64,000 bases of DNA from an uncultured Oscillospiraceae bacterium (lineage in GTDB: Bacteria > Bacillota > Clostridia > Oscillospirales > Oscillospiraceae): contig CANQMO010000001.1 in NCBI GenBank assembly GCA_947624985.1, positions 58,115-122,114 on the forward strand, written 5' to 3'. The notes under the pieces were generated by a model, which made no database searches, was not told the DNA's origin, and saw only the letters and a program-made list of their open reading frames with translations. The position numbers and the translations under genes are program-made. Shown here piece after piece: positions 1 to 7,309 of the stretch. Within the stretch, counting starts at the first letter, position 1. Each line of letters begins with the position of its first letter.

Positions 1-104
1 TCGACCTCGACGCCCTCGGCGGCGAAGATCTTTTCCATCTCCCGCAGGGCCACGGACGTGTTGCCGTTTTTGCGGGGGCTGCCGTTGATCATCAGTACCT
101 TCAT
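1..104 (-). CDS. flavodoxin-like NADPH-dependent FMN reductase, N-terminal part only
   Basis: Only the first 34 codons lie in the window; the gene runs off its left edge. The protein begins MKVLMINGSPRKNGNTSVAL, the phosphate-binding start of NADPH-dependent FMN reductases and iron-sulfur flavoproteins: a beta strand, then the GSPRKNGNT loop that holds the FMN phosphate. The ATG at 102-104 follows an AAGGAG-type ribosome binding site, and a promoter lies just upstream. The family reduces flavins, quinones or small electrophiles in the cytoplasm. Without the C-terminus it cannot be decided whether this is a simple reductase or a cysteine-cluster iron-sulfur flavoprotein. Confidence 0.75.
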   Translation of the reverse strand, partial: MKVLMINGSPRKNGNTSVALREMEKIFAAEGVEV

Positions 105-137
105 TGCGCGCGTCTCCTTATCTCAGATATCGCTCAT

Positions 138-166
138 ATTGTACCACAGCCGTCCGCCGTTGTCAC
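138..166 (-). promoter_or_regulatory. promoter of the flavodoxin-like gene
   Basis: On the minus strand a -35 GTGACA (161-166) and a -10 TACAAT (138-143) are separated by exactly 17 bases, about 35 bases before the ATG. This fits a vegetative sigma-A promoter. Called by eye. Confidence 0.5.
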
Positions 167-189
167 GGCAAATATCCCGACAAAGCCGA

Positions 190-212
190 GGGGCCCTGCC
201 ATGCAGGGCCCC
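190..212. terminator. hairpin between divergent-end genes, probable terminator
   Basis: A perfect 10-bp stem (GGGGCCCTGC with its complement, loop of 3) lies about 50 bases past the stop of the 261-899 gene. The T-tract is poor on both strands, so termination efficiency is uncertain. Confidence 0.4.
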
Positions 213-260
213 TTTCGCTCGTCCGGGCCGTTCTTCTTTGCGAAAAGCAGTGCCCACCGT

Positions 261-899
261 TCAGTTGGACGGTTTATTTTGCTTCGGAGCCTTAAGGATC
301 CCGATAACGGCGGACCAGAACACGATTCGGTTCAGACGGTCCGGGATGCTCTCAGCGGCCAGGCAGATCTGCGACGCTTCCTCTGTGCGGCTGTTCAGCC
401 TGCGGTTAAGGATGTGCAGCGCCCGGACTATCTGAGGCATCAGATCCGTCGTGCGCTCTCGATACTCTTCATCCGACATTTTAGTCGGTTCGATCAATTG
501 AAAATACGGCAGTCCGACACACAGTTGACTTATCGTATACAACATCACGGTCTGTGACTGCTCGTCCTGCGGAAAGAGTTCAGATGCAAAGACGTGCCCA
601 TACAGTTTTTGATAGAAGTCCTCTTCCGTCGGATTGTCCGCCATCAGTGCAAAGGATATTTCAGAGAGCAGGTCGGTATATCGGTTCGATATCCTCTTTG
701 CGTCGTCCATGTCCATCAGCGAAGGGGCGTCGTCCTCCGAGCCCACGTCCCCGGTATACTGGATGATCTCCCGCAGAACGCTCCCGGGATGGTCGCTTCC
801 TTTCAAAAACTCCATATACAGGGTGTGGTAAATATCCAGCGGATGGCCCGGGGCGCTGCTCAAAATATCCTGTATCCTTTTTTCACCTATTTTTGCCAT
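261..899 (-). CDS. conserved-looking hypothetical protein, third gene of nitrilase operon
   Basis: A 212-residue protein that I do not recognise. It is soluble, largely helical by composition and rich in acidic residues in the first two thirds (a GSEDDAPSLMDMDDAKR stretch near residue 55). There is no signal peptide, membrane segment or cysteine motif. It starts at an ATG six bases after a clean AAGGAGG and lies only 15 bases downstream of the winged-helix gene, so the two are almost certainly co-transcribed. Base composition is visibly lower in GC than in the genes to the right, as for the whole three-gene operon, which suggests transfer. A role together with the carbon-nitrogen hydrolase is inferred from position only. 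Confidence 0.8.
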   Translation of the reverse strand: MAKIGEKRIQDILSSAPGHPLDIYHTLYMEFLKGSDHPGSVLREIIQYTGDVGSEDDAPSLMDMDDAKRISNRYTDLLSEISFALMADNPTEEDFYQKLYGHVFASELFPQDEQSQTVMLYTISQLCVGLPYFQLIEPTKMSDEEYRERTTDLMPQIVRALHILNRRLNSRTEEASQICLAAESIPDRLNRIVFWSAVIGILKAPKQNKPSN

Positions 900-914
900 T
901 GCGCTCCTCCTTTC

Positions 915-1850
915 TCAATAAGCCGACGCGTTCGCATTGGCTATGATCCCATCATATCTGCGATTTGGCAAATCTACAGATCGTTCTTCTATATTCGGCT
1001 CGTCTGACAGGCCGTTTCTTCTCCTGTCGCCCTTATCTACGTCCGGTTTTACGTCCTGAATACAGATCCCCCTGTATTCTTCCGGTTTCATGAAGTAGCT
1101 GTTCTCACCGAAAAATAGCATATATCCCGCTTTATCCCAGAAACGCCATTCGTTTTTCGCGGTTTTGGGCTGGCCGGCGGGAGCGTCTGCCGCCGCCTCC
1201 TGCACGGCGTTTCTTATGCGTTTTTGTTCCGAAGCGTCCTTTGTATTACGAAGCAGCTGATCGATATTTTGAAGGATCTCTTCCAAATCGACTTTATGGC
1301 TGTTAGCACGGCGGCGCATCTGCCCATAGCGGATGCCGTCGTCCGTCAGCGAATACAGCTTGTATTTTCCAAACGTCTCGGCCCGGACAAAGCCCGTTTC
1401 CGTGACCTTCTTCATCGCTTCCGTGAGCGTTGGCGCATTCATACCAAGTCGTTTGCACAGCTCACCATGATACATCGGTCCGTGGGATTCAAGCTCCCGG
1501 ACGATCTCCTCCAGGTGCCTGACCGAGCCGCTCTCTTTCAGAAGCCGCGCCTCCGCCCATTTCTCCTGACGGGAGCTGTACGAAAGAAATTCAAAGCTCT
1601 CTATCGTTCCCCACAGCGTTCCCAGGGAAAAGAGCGCGTATTCCTTTATATTCCGCCGCAAAAACTGGTATGTTTCATGCATTGCCGCCGACTGGATCTT
1701 AAGCAGCGCAGCCCGCTTCGCCGCGTTTCCGTTCGACCAGGTCAGATAGATCTTTTGCCGCTGGTCCTCCACATAGGAAACTATTTCGCCGTTCTCTCCT
1801 TCGGTAAGTAACGCCAAAGGATCGGGGATGTTCATTGCGCTCTTTTCCAT
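915..1850 (-). CDS. winged-helix (MarR-like) domain protein, second gene of nitrilase operon
   Basis: A 311-residue protein. Residues about 105-180 form a winged helix of MarR/PadR type: a helical lead (SVRHLEEIVRELESHG), a recognition helix in LCKRLGMNAPTLTEAMKKV and a wing ending in FVRAETFGKYKLYSLTDDG. The N-terminal hundred residues (an aromatic-rich helical region) and the C-terminal hundred (charged, ending in a low-complexity NANASAY tail) match nothing I know. A stand-alone regulator of this fold is usually 100-180 residues, so here the DNA-binding module is embedded in a larger protein, perhaps a sensor or effector adaptor. It sits 69 bases after the carbon-nitrogen hydrolase gene. 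It could repress the operon by binding the palindrome near 3498; this is inference. Confidence 0.8.
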   Translation of the reverse strand: MEKSAMNIPDPLALLTEGENGEIVSYVEDQRQKIYLTWSNGNAAKRAALLKIQSAAMHETYQFLRRNIKEYALFSLGTLWGTIESFEFLSYSSRQEKWAEARLLKESGSVRHLEEIVRELESHGPMYHGELCKRLGMNAPTLTEAMKKVTETGFVRAETFGKYKLYSLTDDGIRYGQMRRRANSHKVDLEEILQNIDQLLRNTKDASEQKRIRNAVQEAAADAPAGQPKTAKNEWRFWDKAGYMLFFGENSYFMKPEEYRGICIQDVKPDVDKGDRRRNGLSDEPNIEERSVDLPNRRYDGIIANANASAY

Positions 1851-1919
1851 CTCTTTCTATCTCCTAAACGTAAGTATTGACTTGAGCATTATACACAGAT
1901 CGCCTCTGCGTTTTTGTCG

Positions 1920-3398
1920 TTATTCGTCGGCAAGGCAGTGACGGATGGCATTTTCCCACTTCCCTCCGCCAGGCTTGTCCCGCACCAGCCGCAGCGGCAG
2001 AGAGACCAAAAACGCACACGCTTTTCTGCCGTCGCAGGAATCGCCGCAGGAGCGCCTGTCACAAAACCGCCGGCAGTCGTCCGTCCCGGCGATGCTGCAC
2101 CCTCCGATCACACGGGGCGCGGCCCTCGCGCCGCAGCAGTTGCCCCATATGACCGTGGCGCCGTAGCGTTTCAGCCGCGGCAGAGCGTTGATAAAGTCCT
2201 CTTCTCCCGGTGTGTACGAAGGGACCAATACCAGCGTGGCGCCCAAAGACTCGCAGACAAACTCGTTTTTTTCCAGAAAATCCGCGCAGATCATGACCGC
2301 GATACGGTGTACCCCCGGAACATGGATCAGATAGATATCCTGGACTTCCGCAGGGGCGAGCACTTCGATCCAGTGGCCGCCCGCGTCCTCATACGGAACG
2401 TATTTTTCCTGCCTCCCCAGGATCTTCCCATCCTGGTAGACAATGGTCACGCTGTTATGCCCGTCCCTCCAGTATGAAGGCAGAAAGGTAAGCGTGGGCG
2501 GAGATATGCTCTCCTTCATCATGGACAGATAGCTCTGGCGTATCTGCGGGTTAAAGCCGTTTCTATCCTGTTCCAGCCCGGCCGTGCCGAGCATCTCCGG
2601 AAAAAAGGCGATGAAGGCGCCCCCTTCGGCGGCCAGTCTCAGATCCCTTTCCACCCGGCCAGTGAGCTCCTTTTCATGCCTTATTCCCTGGAGGACGCGC
2701 CCGTCGTATTTCATCCCGTTATACTCTACCGGCGTTTTTGTGGCTTGCAGGATAAGGTGGTCGTCCGCGCTTGACAGAGGGCAGAAGGCAACCGTGATCG
2801 GGTCCTCCTCTCCACCCTCCGTATACCCATAGGGAACGACGATATGGTGGACTGAAATGTTCGGACTGTCTTTCAGATAGCCCACATTTTTCAAAAGACC
2901 GTTTATGCCGGCGTGGACGTTCCTGCTCTCCCCGGTCCGCTCCCACTCGGCGCCCGGTTTCCGTTCAAGGATCGATGCCGTCTTGAATTTAGGAAAGATC
3001 TGAATGCCTGTGGCGGCGCGGTTGGTATTGAAATGATCCAGAACTATCGGATGATCTCCGCAGAGAGGAAAGATGGGGTATAGGGAAAAGGCCGTCGTAT
3101 CGTCCGTCAGCACATATGTTATTCTCTGGTCCATCCATCTGCATATTGCTTCCGCCCAAATAAAACGGCCATCGCTTGTCTGCTTCTCAAGGTCGTCTAT
3201 CAGGCCGGACAGAAAACACAAAAACTGATCTGTTCCCTTCTTCCAGGCGTTATCCATTTCATCGCAGGCAGATTTACTAAATTTTTTATAATCGGCAAGC
3301 TGCTGGATACGAGAGAGCGAATCGGGAAATGTTTCGGTCAGACTTATCGCCCGTGCCAGATAATCAATATACTGTTGCGCGGCGTCTTTTGTGGGCAT
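1920..3398 (-). CDS. carbon-nitrogen hydrolase (nitrilase superfamily) with long N-terminal domain
   Basis: A 492-residue protein. The C-terminal half, from about residue 200, has the nitrilase-superfamily triad in order: Glu268 in FFPEML, Lys332 in GRQEKYVPYE, and nucleophile Cys371 in MICADFL, followed by the GATLVLVPSY and YGATVIWGN strands. The family hydrolyses or transfers amides and nitriles through a cysteine thioester. The first 200 residues are an unrecognised helical region, and the tail after residue 420 is unusually cysteine-rich (eight Cys in about 45 residues). Nitrilase domains are also known fused to reverse transcriptases in the DRT/UG1-type defence systems, but no reverse transcriptase is present here. 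It is first in a three-gene operon with a strong promoter and is AT-richer than its neighbours. Substrate unknown. Confidence 0.85.
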   Translation of the reverse strand: MPTKDAAQQYIDYLARAISLTETFPDSLSRIQQLADYKKFSKSACDEMDNAWKKGTDQFLCFLSGLIDDLEKQTSDGRFIWAEAICRWMDQRITYVLTDDTTAFSLYPIFPLCGDHPIVLDHFNTNRAATGIQIFPKFKTASILERKPGAEWERTGESRNVHAGINGLLKNVGYLKDSPNISVHHIVVPYGYTEGGEEDPITVAFCPLSSADDHLILQATKTPVEYNGMKYDGRVLQGIRHEKELTGRVERDLRLAAEGGAFIAFFPEMLGTAGLEQDRNGFNPQIRQSYLSMMKESISPPTLTFLPSYWRDGHNSVTIVYQDGKILGRQEKYVPYEDAGGHWIEVLAPAEVQDIYLIHVPGVHRIAVMICADFLEKNEFVCESLGATLVLVPSYTPGEEDFINALPRLKRYGATVIWGNCCGARAAPRVIGGCSIAGTDDCRRFCDRRSCGDSCDGRKACAFLVSLPLRLVRDKPGGGKWENAIRHCLADE

Positions 3399-3470
3399 TT
3401 CTCTTCTCCTTGGAGAGCGGCTTTTTATGGCGCTGGCTATAAAACGCCGTATCTGCGCTTTGGTACATTA

Positions 3471-3525
3471 AATCTACCACGGCGCCCGGTAAATGTCAAC
3501 AATATTGTTCAATTTCAGTTCAATT
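3471..3525 (-). promoter_or_regulatory. promoter and candidate operator of nitrilase operon
   Basis: Minus strand: -35 TTGACA (3494-3499), 17-base spacer, -10 TAGATT (3471-3476). A perfect 12-bp palindrome AACAATATTGTT (3498-3509) abuts and overlaps the -35 from upstream. An 8-mer, GTTCAATT on the plus strand, repeats at 3507-3514 and 3518-3525, i.e. one helical turn apart. The arrangement looks like a repressor or activator site; the obvious candidate binder is the operon's own winged-helix protein. Confidence 0.65.
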
Positions 3526-3622
3526 CCGCCGTTGGCGAACAGTCGTTCCCGCCCTTTTTATGACATAGCGTCCAGCATCTCAAGCGCCGGAGCAAGGCGT
3601 ATCCCGCTCCGGCGCCAGTGCT

Positions 3623-4495
3623 TTACAGTCCCAGCAGGGCCGCCAGGGTCGATTCCCCTATCACGCCGTCGGCGGCGAGGCCGGGGGTCTTGGCCTGAAA
3701 CGCCTTCACAGCCGCCGCCATGCCGGGACCGTACTGTCCCTCCAAGCCCTTGGGGTCGTAGCCCAGAGAGTAGAGCCTGCCCTGCAACACCTTCACCATG
3801 TCGCCTGTGGCGCCGCTGGCCAGACTGTGGCTTGCCCCATAGCCCCGCAGGGCTTTGGCGATGGCCGCCGTGCGGGTGGCCGCGCCGTAGGCCCCGTCCG
3901 CCGTCACCCCCAGCCAGGTCTGCCAGGTCCTGACCGGGTCCGCCGCCGGCGCGGTCACGGACGCAGGCGGCGCGGCCGGGGCGGAGCCGTCATAGTCCGG
4001 GTGGCCGTAACCGGCGATATAGCCGCCGGACCGGCTGCGGGTCTGTCTGGTGACCTGATCGCTCTTGTTGCCCTCCACGGTGACGATCTGGGTCGGCGTC
4101 ACCTCCACCACGATGCCGGTGTGGACCAGAGCGCCGTTCTCCTGAAAGAACACCTGATCCCCCGCCCGGGGCGTCTGGTCATAGCGCCCTCTGGCCTTAT
4201 AGTACCCCGCCGAGTAGGGCACCGCCGCCCCCAGCGGCCCGCTCTGGTACTCTGTAAGCTGTCCCTCGGTCTTACCGAACGCCTTATAAAAGCACCAGTC
4301 CACGAATACATCGCACCACTCATAGCCGTTTTTGTCGCCGTTATAATACCCGGCGGCGGCCAGATCCCGGGCGTATTTGGTCCAGTTGCCGCTACCGGCG
4401 TTGGCCCCGGGCTGGTCAAGTGCCGCGTTGGTGGCTTTCTCCCTGTAGCCCACCTCTCCCAGCGCGATGGATATGACTTCTGCCGCACTGCTCAT
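3623..4495 (-). CDS. CHAP-domain peptidoglycan hydrolase with PG_binding_1 domain
   Basis: A 290-residue protein starting at MSSAAEVISIA, with an AGGAGG seven bases upstream; a further in-frame extension upstream is not supported. Residues about 35-165 are a CHAP/NlpC-type amidase domain: nucleophile Cys61 in YEWCDVFVDWC, His125 in ALVHTGIVV, and acidic/polar partner in VEGNKSD (141-145). Residues about 215-290 form a PG_binding_1 fold (GDMVKVLQGRLYSLGYD, ending DGVIGESTLAALLGL), joined by an Ala/Pro-rich linker. There is no signal peptide, as in phage endolysins that leave with a holin, but no holin or phage gene is near. It may be a domesticated endolysin or be released on mother-cell lysis. 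Confidence 0.85.
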   Translation of the reverse strand: MSSAAEVISIALGEVGYREKATNAALDQPGANAGSGNWTKYARDLAAAGYYNGDKNGYEWCDVFVDWCFYKAFGKTEGQLTEYQSGPLGAAVPYSAGYYKARGRYDQTPRAGDQVFFQENGALVHTGIVVEVTPTQIVTVEGNKSDQVTRQTRSRSGGYIAGYGHPDYDGSAPAAPPASVTAPAADPVRTWQTWLGVTADGAYGAATRTAAIAKALRGYGASHSLASGATGDMVKVLQGRLYSLGYDPKGLEGQYGPGMAAAVKAFQAKTPGLAADGVIGESTLAALLGL

Positions 4496-4649
4496 CGCCC
4501 ATCCTCCTTCTGCGAACGATCTGCTCCACGATATGCCGGGCCGACATACGGCGTGACAGAGCGCCGCCGACGCCGCCCGTTCTCGTGGCGCCGTCCGGGC
4601 CGCGCCCACGGAGAGGATGCATGAAAAGGAAAATTGAACGCTGCCCTCC

Positions 4650-4679
4650 TTTACAACAGCAGGGCTAATGTGTTAAAAT
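4650..4679 (+). promoter_or_regulatory. promoter of MarR-family gene
   Basis: TTTACA (4650-4655), 18-base spacer and TAAAAT (4674-4679), about 35 bases before the GTG start of the regulator. Confidence 0.5.
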
Positions 4680-4713
4680 ATAGTCATCAAAAAATCGCCG
4701 GGGAGACAGAACC

Positions 4714-5151
4714 GTGTCGAACAACAAGTACGACTGCCTGAAGCTGGACAATCAGCTGTGCTTTCCTCTCTATGCCTGCGCACGGGAGGTGGTGCGGCTT
4801 TACACCCCCTATCTGAACGAGCTGGACCTTACTTATACCCAGTACGTCACCATGATGGTCATGTGGGAGCACAAGGCGCTGACGGTCAAGGCGGCGGGCG
4901 AATTGCTGCATTTGGATTCCGGCACCCTGACGCCTCTTTTCAAAAAGCTGGAGGATAAGGGCCTGGTGACCCGTGTCCGCTCCCGGGAGGACGAGCGCAA
5001 CCTGATCGTGTCCGTAACGGAAAAGGGCGAAGCGCTGAAGGACCGGGCCGTGGACATCCCCGCCCGGCTCGGCTCCTGTATCCGGATGGACCCGTCGGAG
5101 ACCATGGAGCTTTACACGCTGCTGCACAAGCTGCTGCAAAGCCTGTCCTGA
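4714..5151 (+). CDS. MarR family regulator, OhrR-like
   Basis: A 145-residue MarR-family winged-helix repressor with a GTG start after a GGGAGA ribosome binding site. The N-terminal motif LDNQLCFPLYACAREV places a cysteine (Cys16) where OhrR proteins carry the peroxide-sensing thiol, and the recognition helix and wing (LHLDSGTLTPLFKKLEDKGLV, then RSREDERNLIVSVTEKG) are typical. OhrR represses organic-hydroperoxide reductase genes and is released on thiol oxidation. No ohr lies nearby; the only downstream gene is a small frameshifted coiled-coil gene with its own promoter, so the target is probably elsewhere or the operator overlaps its own promoter. Confidence 0.88.
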   Translation: MSNNKYDCLKLDNQLCFPLYACAREVVRLYTPYLNELDLTYTQYVTMMVMWEHKALTVKAAGELLHLDSGTLTPLFKKLEDKGLVTRVRSREDERNLIVSVTEKGEALKDRAVDIPARLGSCIRMDPSETMELYTLLHKLLQSLS

Positions 5152-5164
5152 CCGCCGGACACCC

Positions 5165-5193
5165 TTGACAATCGGGCCCGGACGGCCCATAAT
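5165..5193 (+). promoter_or_regulatory. promoter of small coiled-coil gene
   Basis: Consensus TTGACA (5165-5170), 17-base spacer, CATAAT (5188-5193), 24 bases before the ATG, with AAGGAGA between. Confidence 0.6.
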
Positions 5194-5216
5194 AATGGCG
5201 AAGGAGACGAGAGCAT

Positions 5217-5473
5217 ATGCTGGAAAAAAGCGATATCGAATTGCTCGGCCAGATGATGGACGAGAAGATCGGTTCATCAGAGAACCGGATGATGGCCTAC
5301 TTTGAGGGAAAGATCGAGCCGCAGCTCCAGCTTTTGGCGGAAGGCCATCAGCAGCTTCTGGAGACGCTGGCGCCGGTGAGCCGGTAGAGGCGCTGGAGAC
5401 GGACGTGTCCGTTTTGAAATATACCGTGGCCCAGCTGGCCGCCGAGGTCAAGGAACTGAAGGCCGCCATGTGA
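5217..5473 (+). pseudogene. small coiled-coil protein gene with a -1 frameshift
   Basis: The ATG at 5217 opens a 56-residue frame, MLEKSDIELLGQMMDEKIGS onward, that stops with TAG at 5385-5387. In the overlapping frame the sequence carries on at once as VEALETDVSVLKYTVAQLAA and reaches a TGA at 5471-5473. The two halves together make a continuous heptad-rich coiled coil of about 85 residues, the size of a small family common in Firmicutes (recalled, not checked). Insertion of one G in the CGG before TAG would restore the frame, so this is either a true one-base deletion or a sequencing error. A strong promoter and terminator bracket it, which argues that the intact gene is, or was recently, expressed alone. 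Confidence 0.65.
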
Positions 5474-5480
5474 CAGGCTA

Positions 5481-5525
5481 CAGACCGAGGCCGCTCCCAA
5501 AGGAGCGGCCTCGGTCTGCGTTTTA
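5481..5525 (+). terminator. rho-independent terminator
   Basis: A 17-bp perfect stem (CAGACCGAGGCCGCTCC and its complement) followed by GCGTTTTAGTTGTTTTT, immediately after the small coiled-coil gene; it also separates it from the convergent YhcH gene. Confidence 0.85.
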
Positions 5526-5532
5526 GTTGTTT

Positions 5533-5994
5533 TTACAGCAGGCTCACGGCGATCTTCATCACCAGCTTGCGGAAGCTGACATGTTCGCCGGCGGGGTCCA
5601 GACCCGGACGGTGCACATCCCAGGGGAACAGCACGATGAAGTCCCCCGGCGCGGTGGTCAGGAAGTGTTCCTCCTGTACCTGGTCGAAGAGCGTCTTGTC
5701 CTTTGCCGGAGCGTCCTCGACCACATGCTCCTTCCCGGTGAGAGGCGCCACGCCAATGCGCTCGCCGGCCTCCGGCCAGTACATAAGATCGATATACCGG
5801 CTGTGCGCCTCCGCTCTGGCCTCGGACTTGGTGGTCAGGTCCTGCACCAGCACATAGATGTCGTCCCCCTCGATGGGCAGGCGGCCCGCCTCCAGGGCCA
5901 GCACGTCGGTGGTCCTGAGCCATTGCAGCGCCCGCCGGATGGCGGCGGGATAGACGGAAAGGTCGTCGTGTCCGTTCAGCTTGGAGTAGATCAT
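5533..5994 (-). CDS. YhcH/YjgK/YiaL family protein
   Basis: A 153-residue cupin-fold protein of the YhcH/YjgK/YiaL (EbgC-like) family, at the usual length. Recognisable blocks are EGDDIYVLVQDLTTKSEARAE, the metal-ligand run EAHSRYIDLMYW, GKEHVVED and the C-terminal PGDFIVLFPWDVHRPG with FRKLVMKI. Relatives include the beta subunit of evolved beta-galactosidase and proteins in sialic-acid and other sugar operons, thought to bind or isomerise sugars. Here it is monocistronic behind a TATAAT -10 and an AAGGAGG site, so its substrate is not indicated. Confidence 0.88.
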   Translation of the reverse strand: MIYSKLNGHDDLSVYPAAIRRALQWLRTTDVLALEAGRLPIEGDDIYVLVQDLTTKSEARAEAHSRYIDLMYWPEAGERIGVAPLTGKEHVVEDAPAKDKTLFDQVQEEHFLTTAPGDFIVLFPWDVHRPGLDPAGEHVSFRKLVMKIAVSLL

Positions 5995-6127
5995 GCCTGT
6001 GACCTCCTTAATTATTATTATTTTTTAAGCTATTATAGCAGACCGCCGGCCTTTTGCCTAGCCCCCATCGGTGATCTTTCTGCTGTGACAGTACCGCCGC
6101 TTCCCTCCCGGGAGGCGGCGTTTTTCG

Positions 6128-7243
6128 TCATCGTATCTTCCGGCACTCCAGATACCAGCGCTTATCCAGCGTCTGGCCCACGGAAAAGCTCTTTTTGGGG
6201 TAATTGCCGTATCGCAGGATATGGGGAAAAAGCTCCCCCTTGTCCAGCGCCGGCAGCAGCCAGGCCCCGCACCCAGGCCGGGACGCCAGACGCCGGACCT
6301 CGTCCTCCCCGTGGATGTAGTCGATCCGCCCGCCGTGAGCCGCCACATAGGCCCGGGCCAGCGCGTCCGCCTCCGCCACCAGCGCGCCGGTATCGCCGCC
6401 GGTGAGCTCCTCGATGAAGCCCCCCGCGTCCGTGTCCAATACCACCCGGTGGATGGGGTAAAACTCCACCGCCTCGTCCCGGAGGTTTTCCAGTTCCGCC
6501 AGAGCGTACCGGGCCGGATGGTCCATGGCCGCCCCCGCCGCCTTCAGCCGCTCCCAGTGGTCCTTTGCCGCCGCCAGAGAGTGGTTGCCGTCGCCCATGG
6601 CGAACACCATCTCCCCCGGCAGGGCGTTCACGGCGGCCTGCACAGCCTCCGCCGCCGGGCCCGTCAGACGCCTGCCCCGGACATGGCCGCCCCCGGCGTA
6701 CAGGTCAAAATCGTAGAGCGGCTCTCCCGGCGACGCCGTGCCCAGCACCCTGTCCCGGGGATCGTCCATGAACAGCACGATGTGGGGCATTTCCAGCGCC
6801 TGCCGCCGCCGCAGTTCCGCCCGGGCGGGCAGCCGCTCTGGCACCGTGGCCTCCGTGGACCGGATCGGCGAGACCGCCCCCGGCGCCCAGTCGTAGGCCT
6901 CCAGGTCCAGCTTCCCCACCAGGCCGCTCCTTATCTTCCCATTGGGAAGCGTTCGCTCCACATAGATGTAAGAATCCGGTATTTCTCGGAATATATCCCC
7001 CACCAGGTACTTTTCCATGGTCCGGCACACAGCGGTCTTGCGGGCCTGCACATCCGTTGCATGCAGATACACCTCCGGTAACATCAGCCGCAGGGCGGAG
7101 GGCGCGCCGCCCACGAACGCGTCCATGTCCCGCCAGTAATCAGGCCGGGCGGAGAACTGGTCGCAGGCCACGGCAGCCCAGCGGGTCATGTCCGTCCCCT
7201 CCCGGGGCAGCAGGATATCCGCGGGGGTGAATATGTCTTTCAT
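6128..7243 (-). CDS. DUF1015 family protein
   Basis: A 371-residue cytoplasmic DUF1015 protein. The start MKDIFTPADIL is chosen because AAGGAG lies eight bases upstream; the six codons before it have no such site. Diagnostic blocks are the N-terminal ILLPREGTDMTRWAAVACDQ, EVYLHATDVQARKTAVCRTM and the GEMVFAMGDGNHSLAAAKDHW motif. The family is widespread in anaerobes and often annotated as an HTH or phosphatase-like protein, but its biochemical role is unestablished to my knowledge. A hairpin (6102-6124) just beyond the stop probably ends the transcript. Confidence 0.88.
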   Translation of the reverse strand: MKDIFTPADILLPREGTDMTRWAAVACDQFSARPDYWRDMDAFVGGAPSALRLMLPEVYLHATDVQARKTAVCRTMEKYLVGDIFREIPDSYIYVERTLPNGKIRSGLVGKLDLEAYDWAPGAVSPIRSTEATVPERLPARAELRRRQALEMPHIVLFMDDPRDRVLGTASPGEPLYDFDLYAGGGHVRGRRLTGPAAEAVQAAVNALPGEMVFAMGDGNHSLAAAKDHWERLKAAGAAMDHPARYALAELENLRDEAVEFYPIHRVVLDTDAGGFIEELTGGDTGALVAEADALARAYVAAHGGRIDYIHGEDEVRRLASRPGCGAWLLPALDKGELFPHILRYGNYPKKSFSVGQTLDKRWYLECRKIR

Positions 7244-7309
7244 GCTCTCACTCCTTGTCATATGGCAATTCTACCGCATTTGGCATAGCATGGCAAGAGG
7301 TGATGTCGA

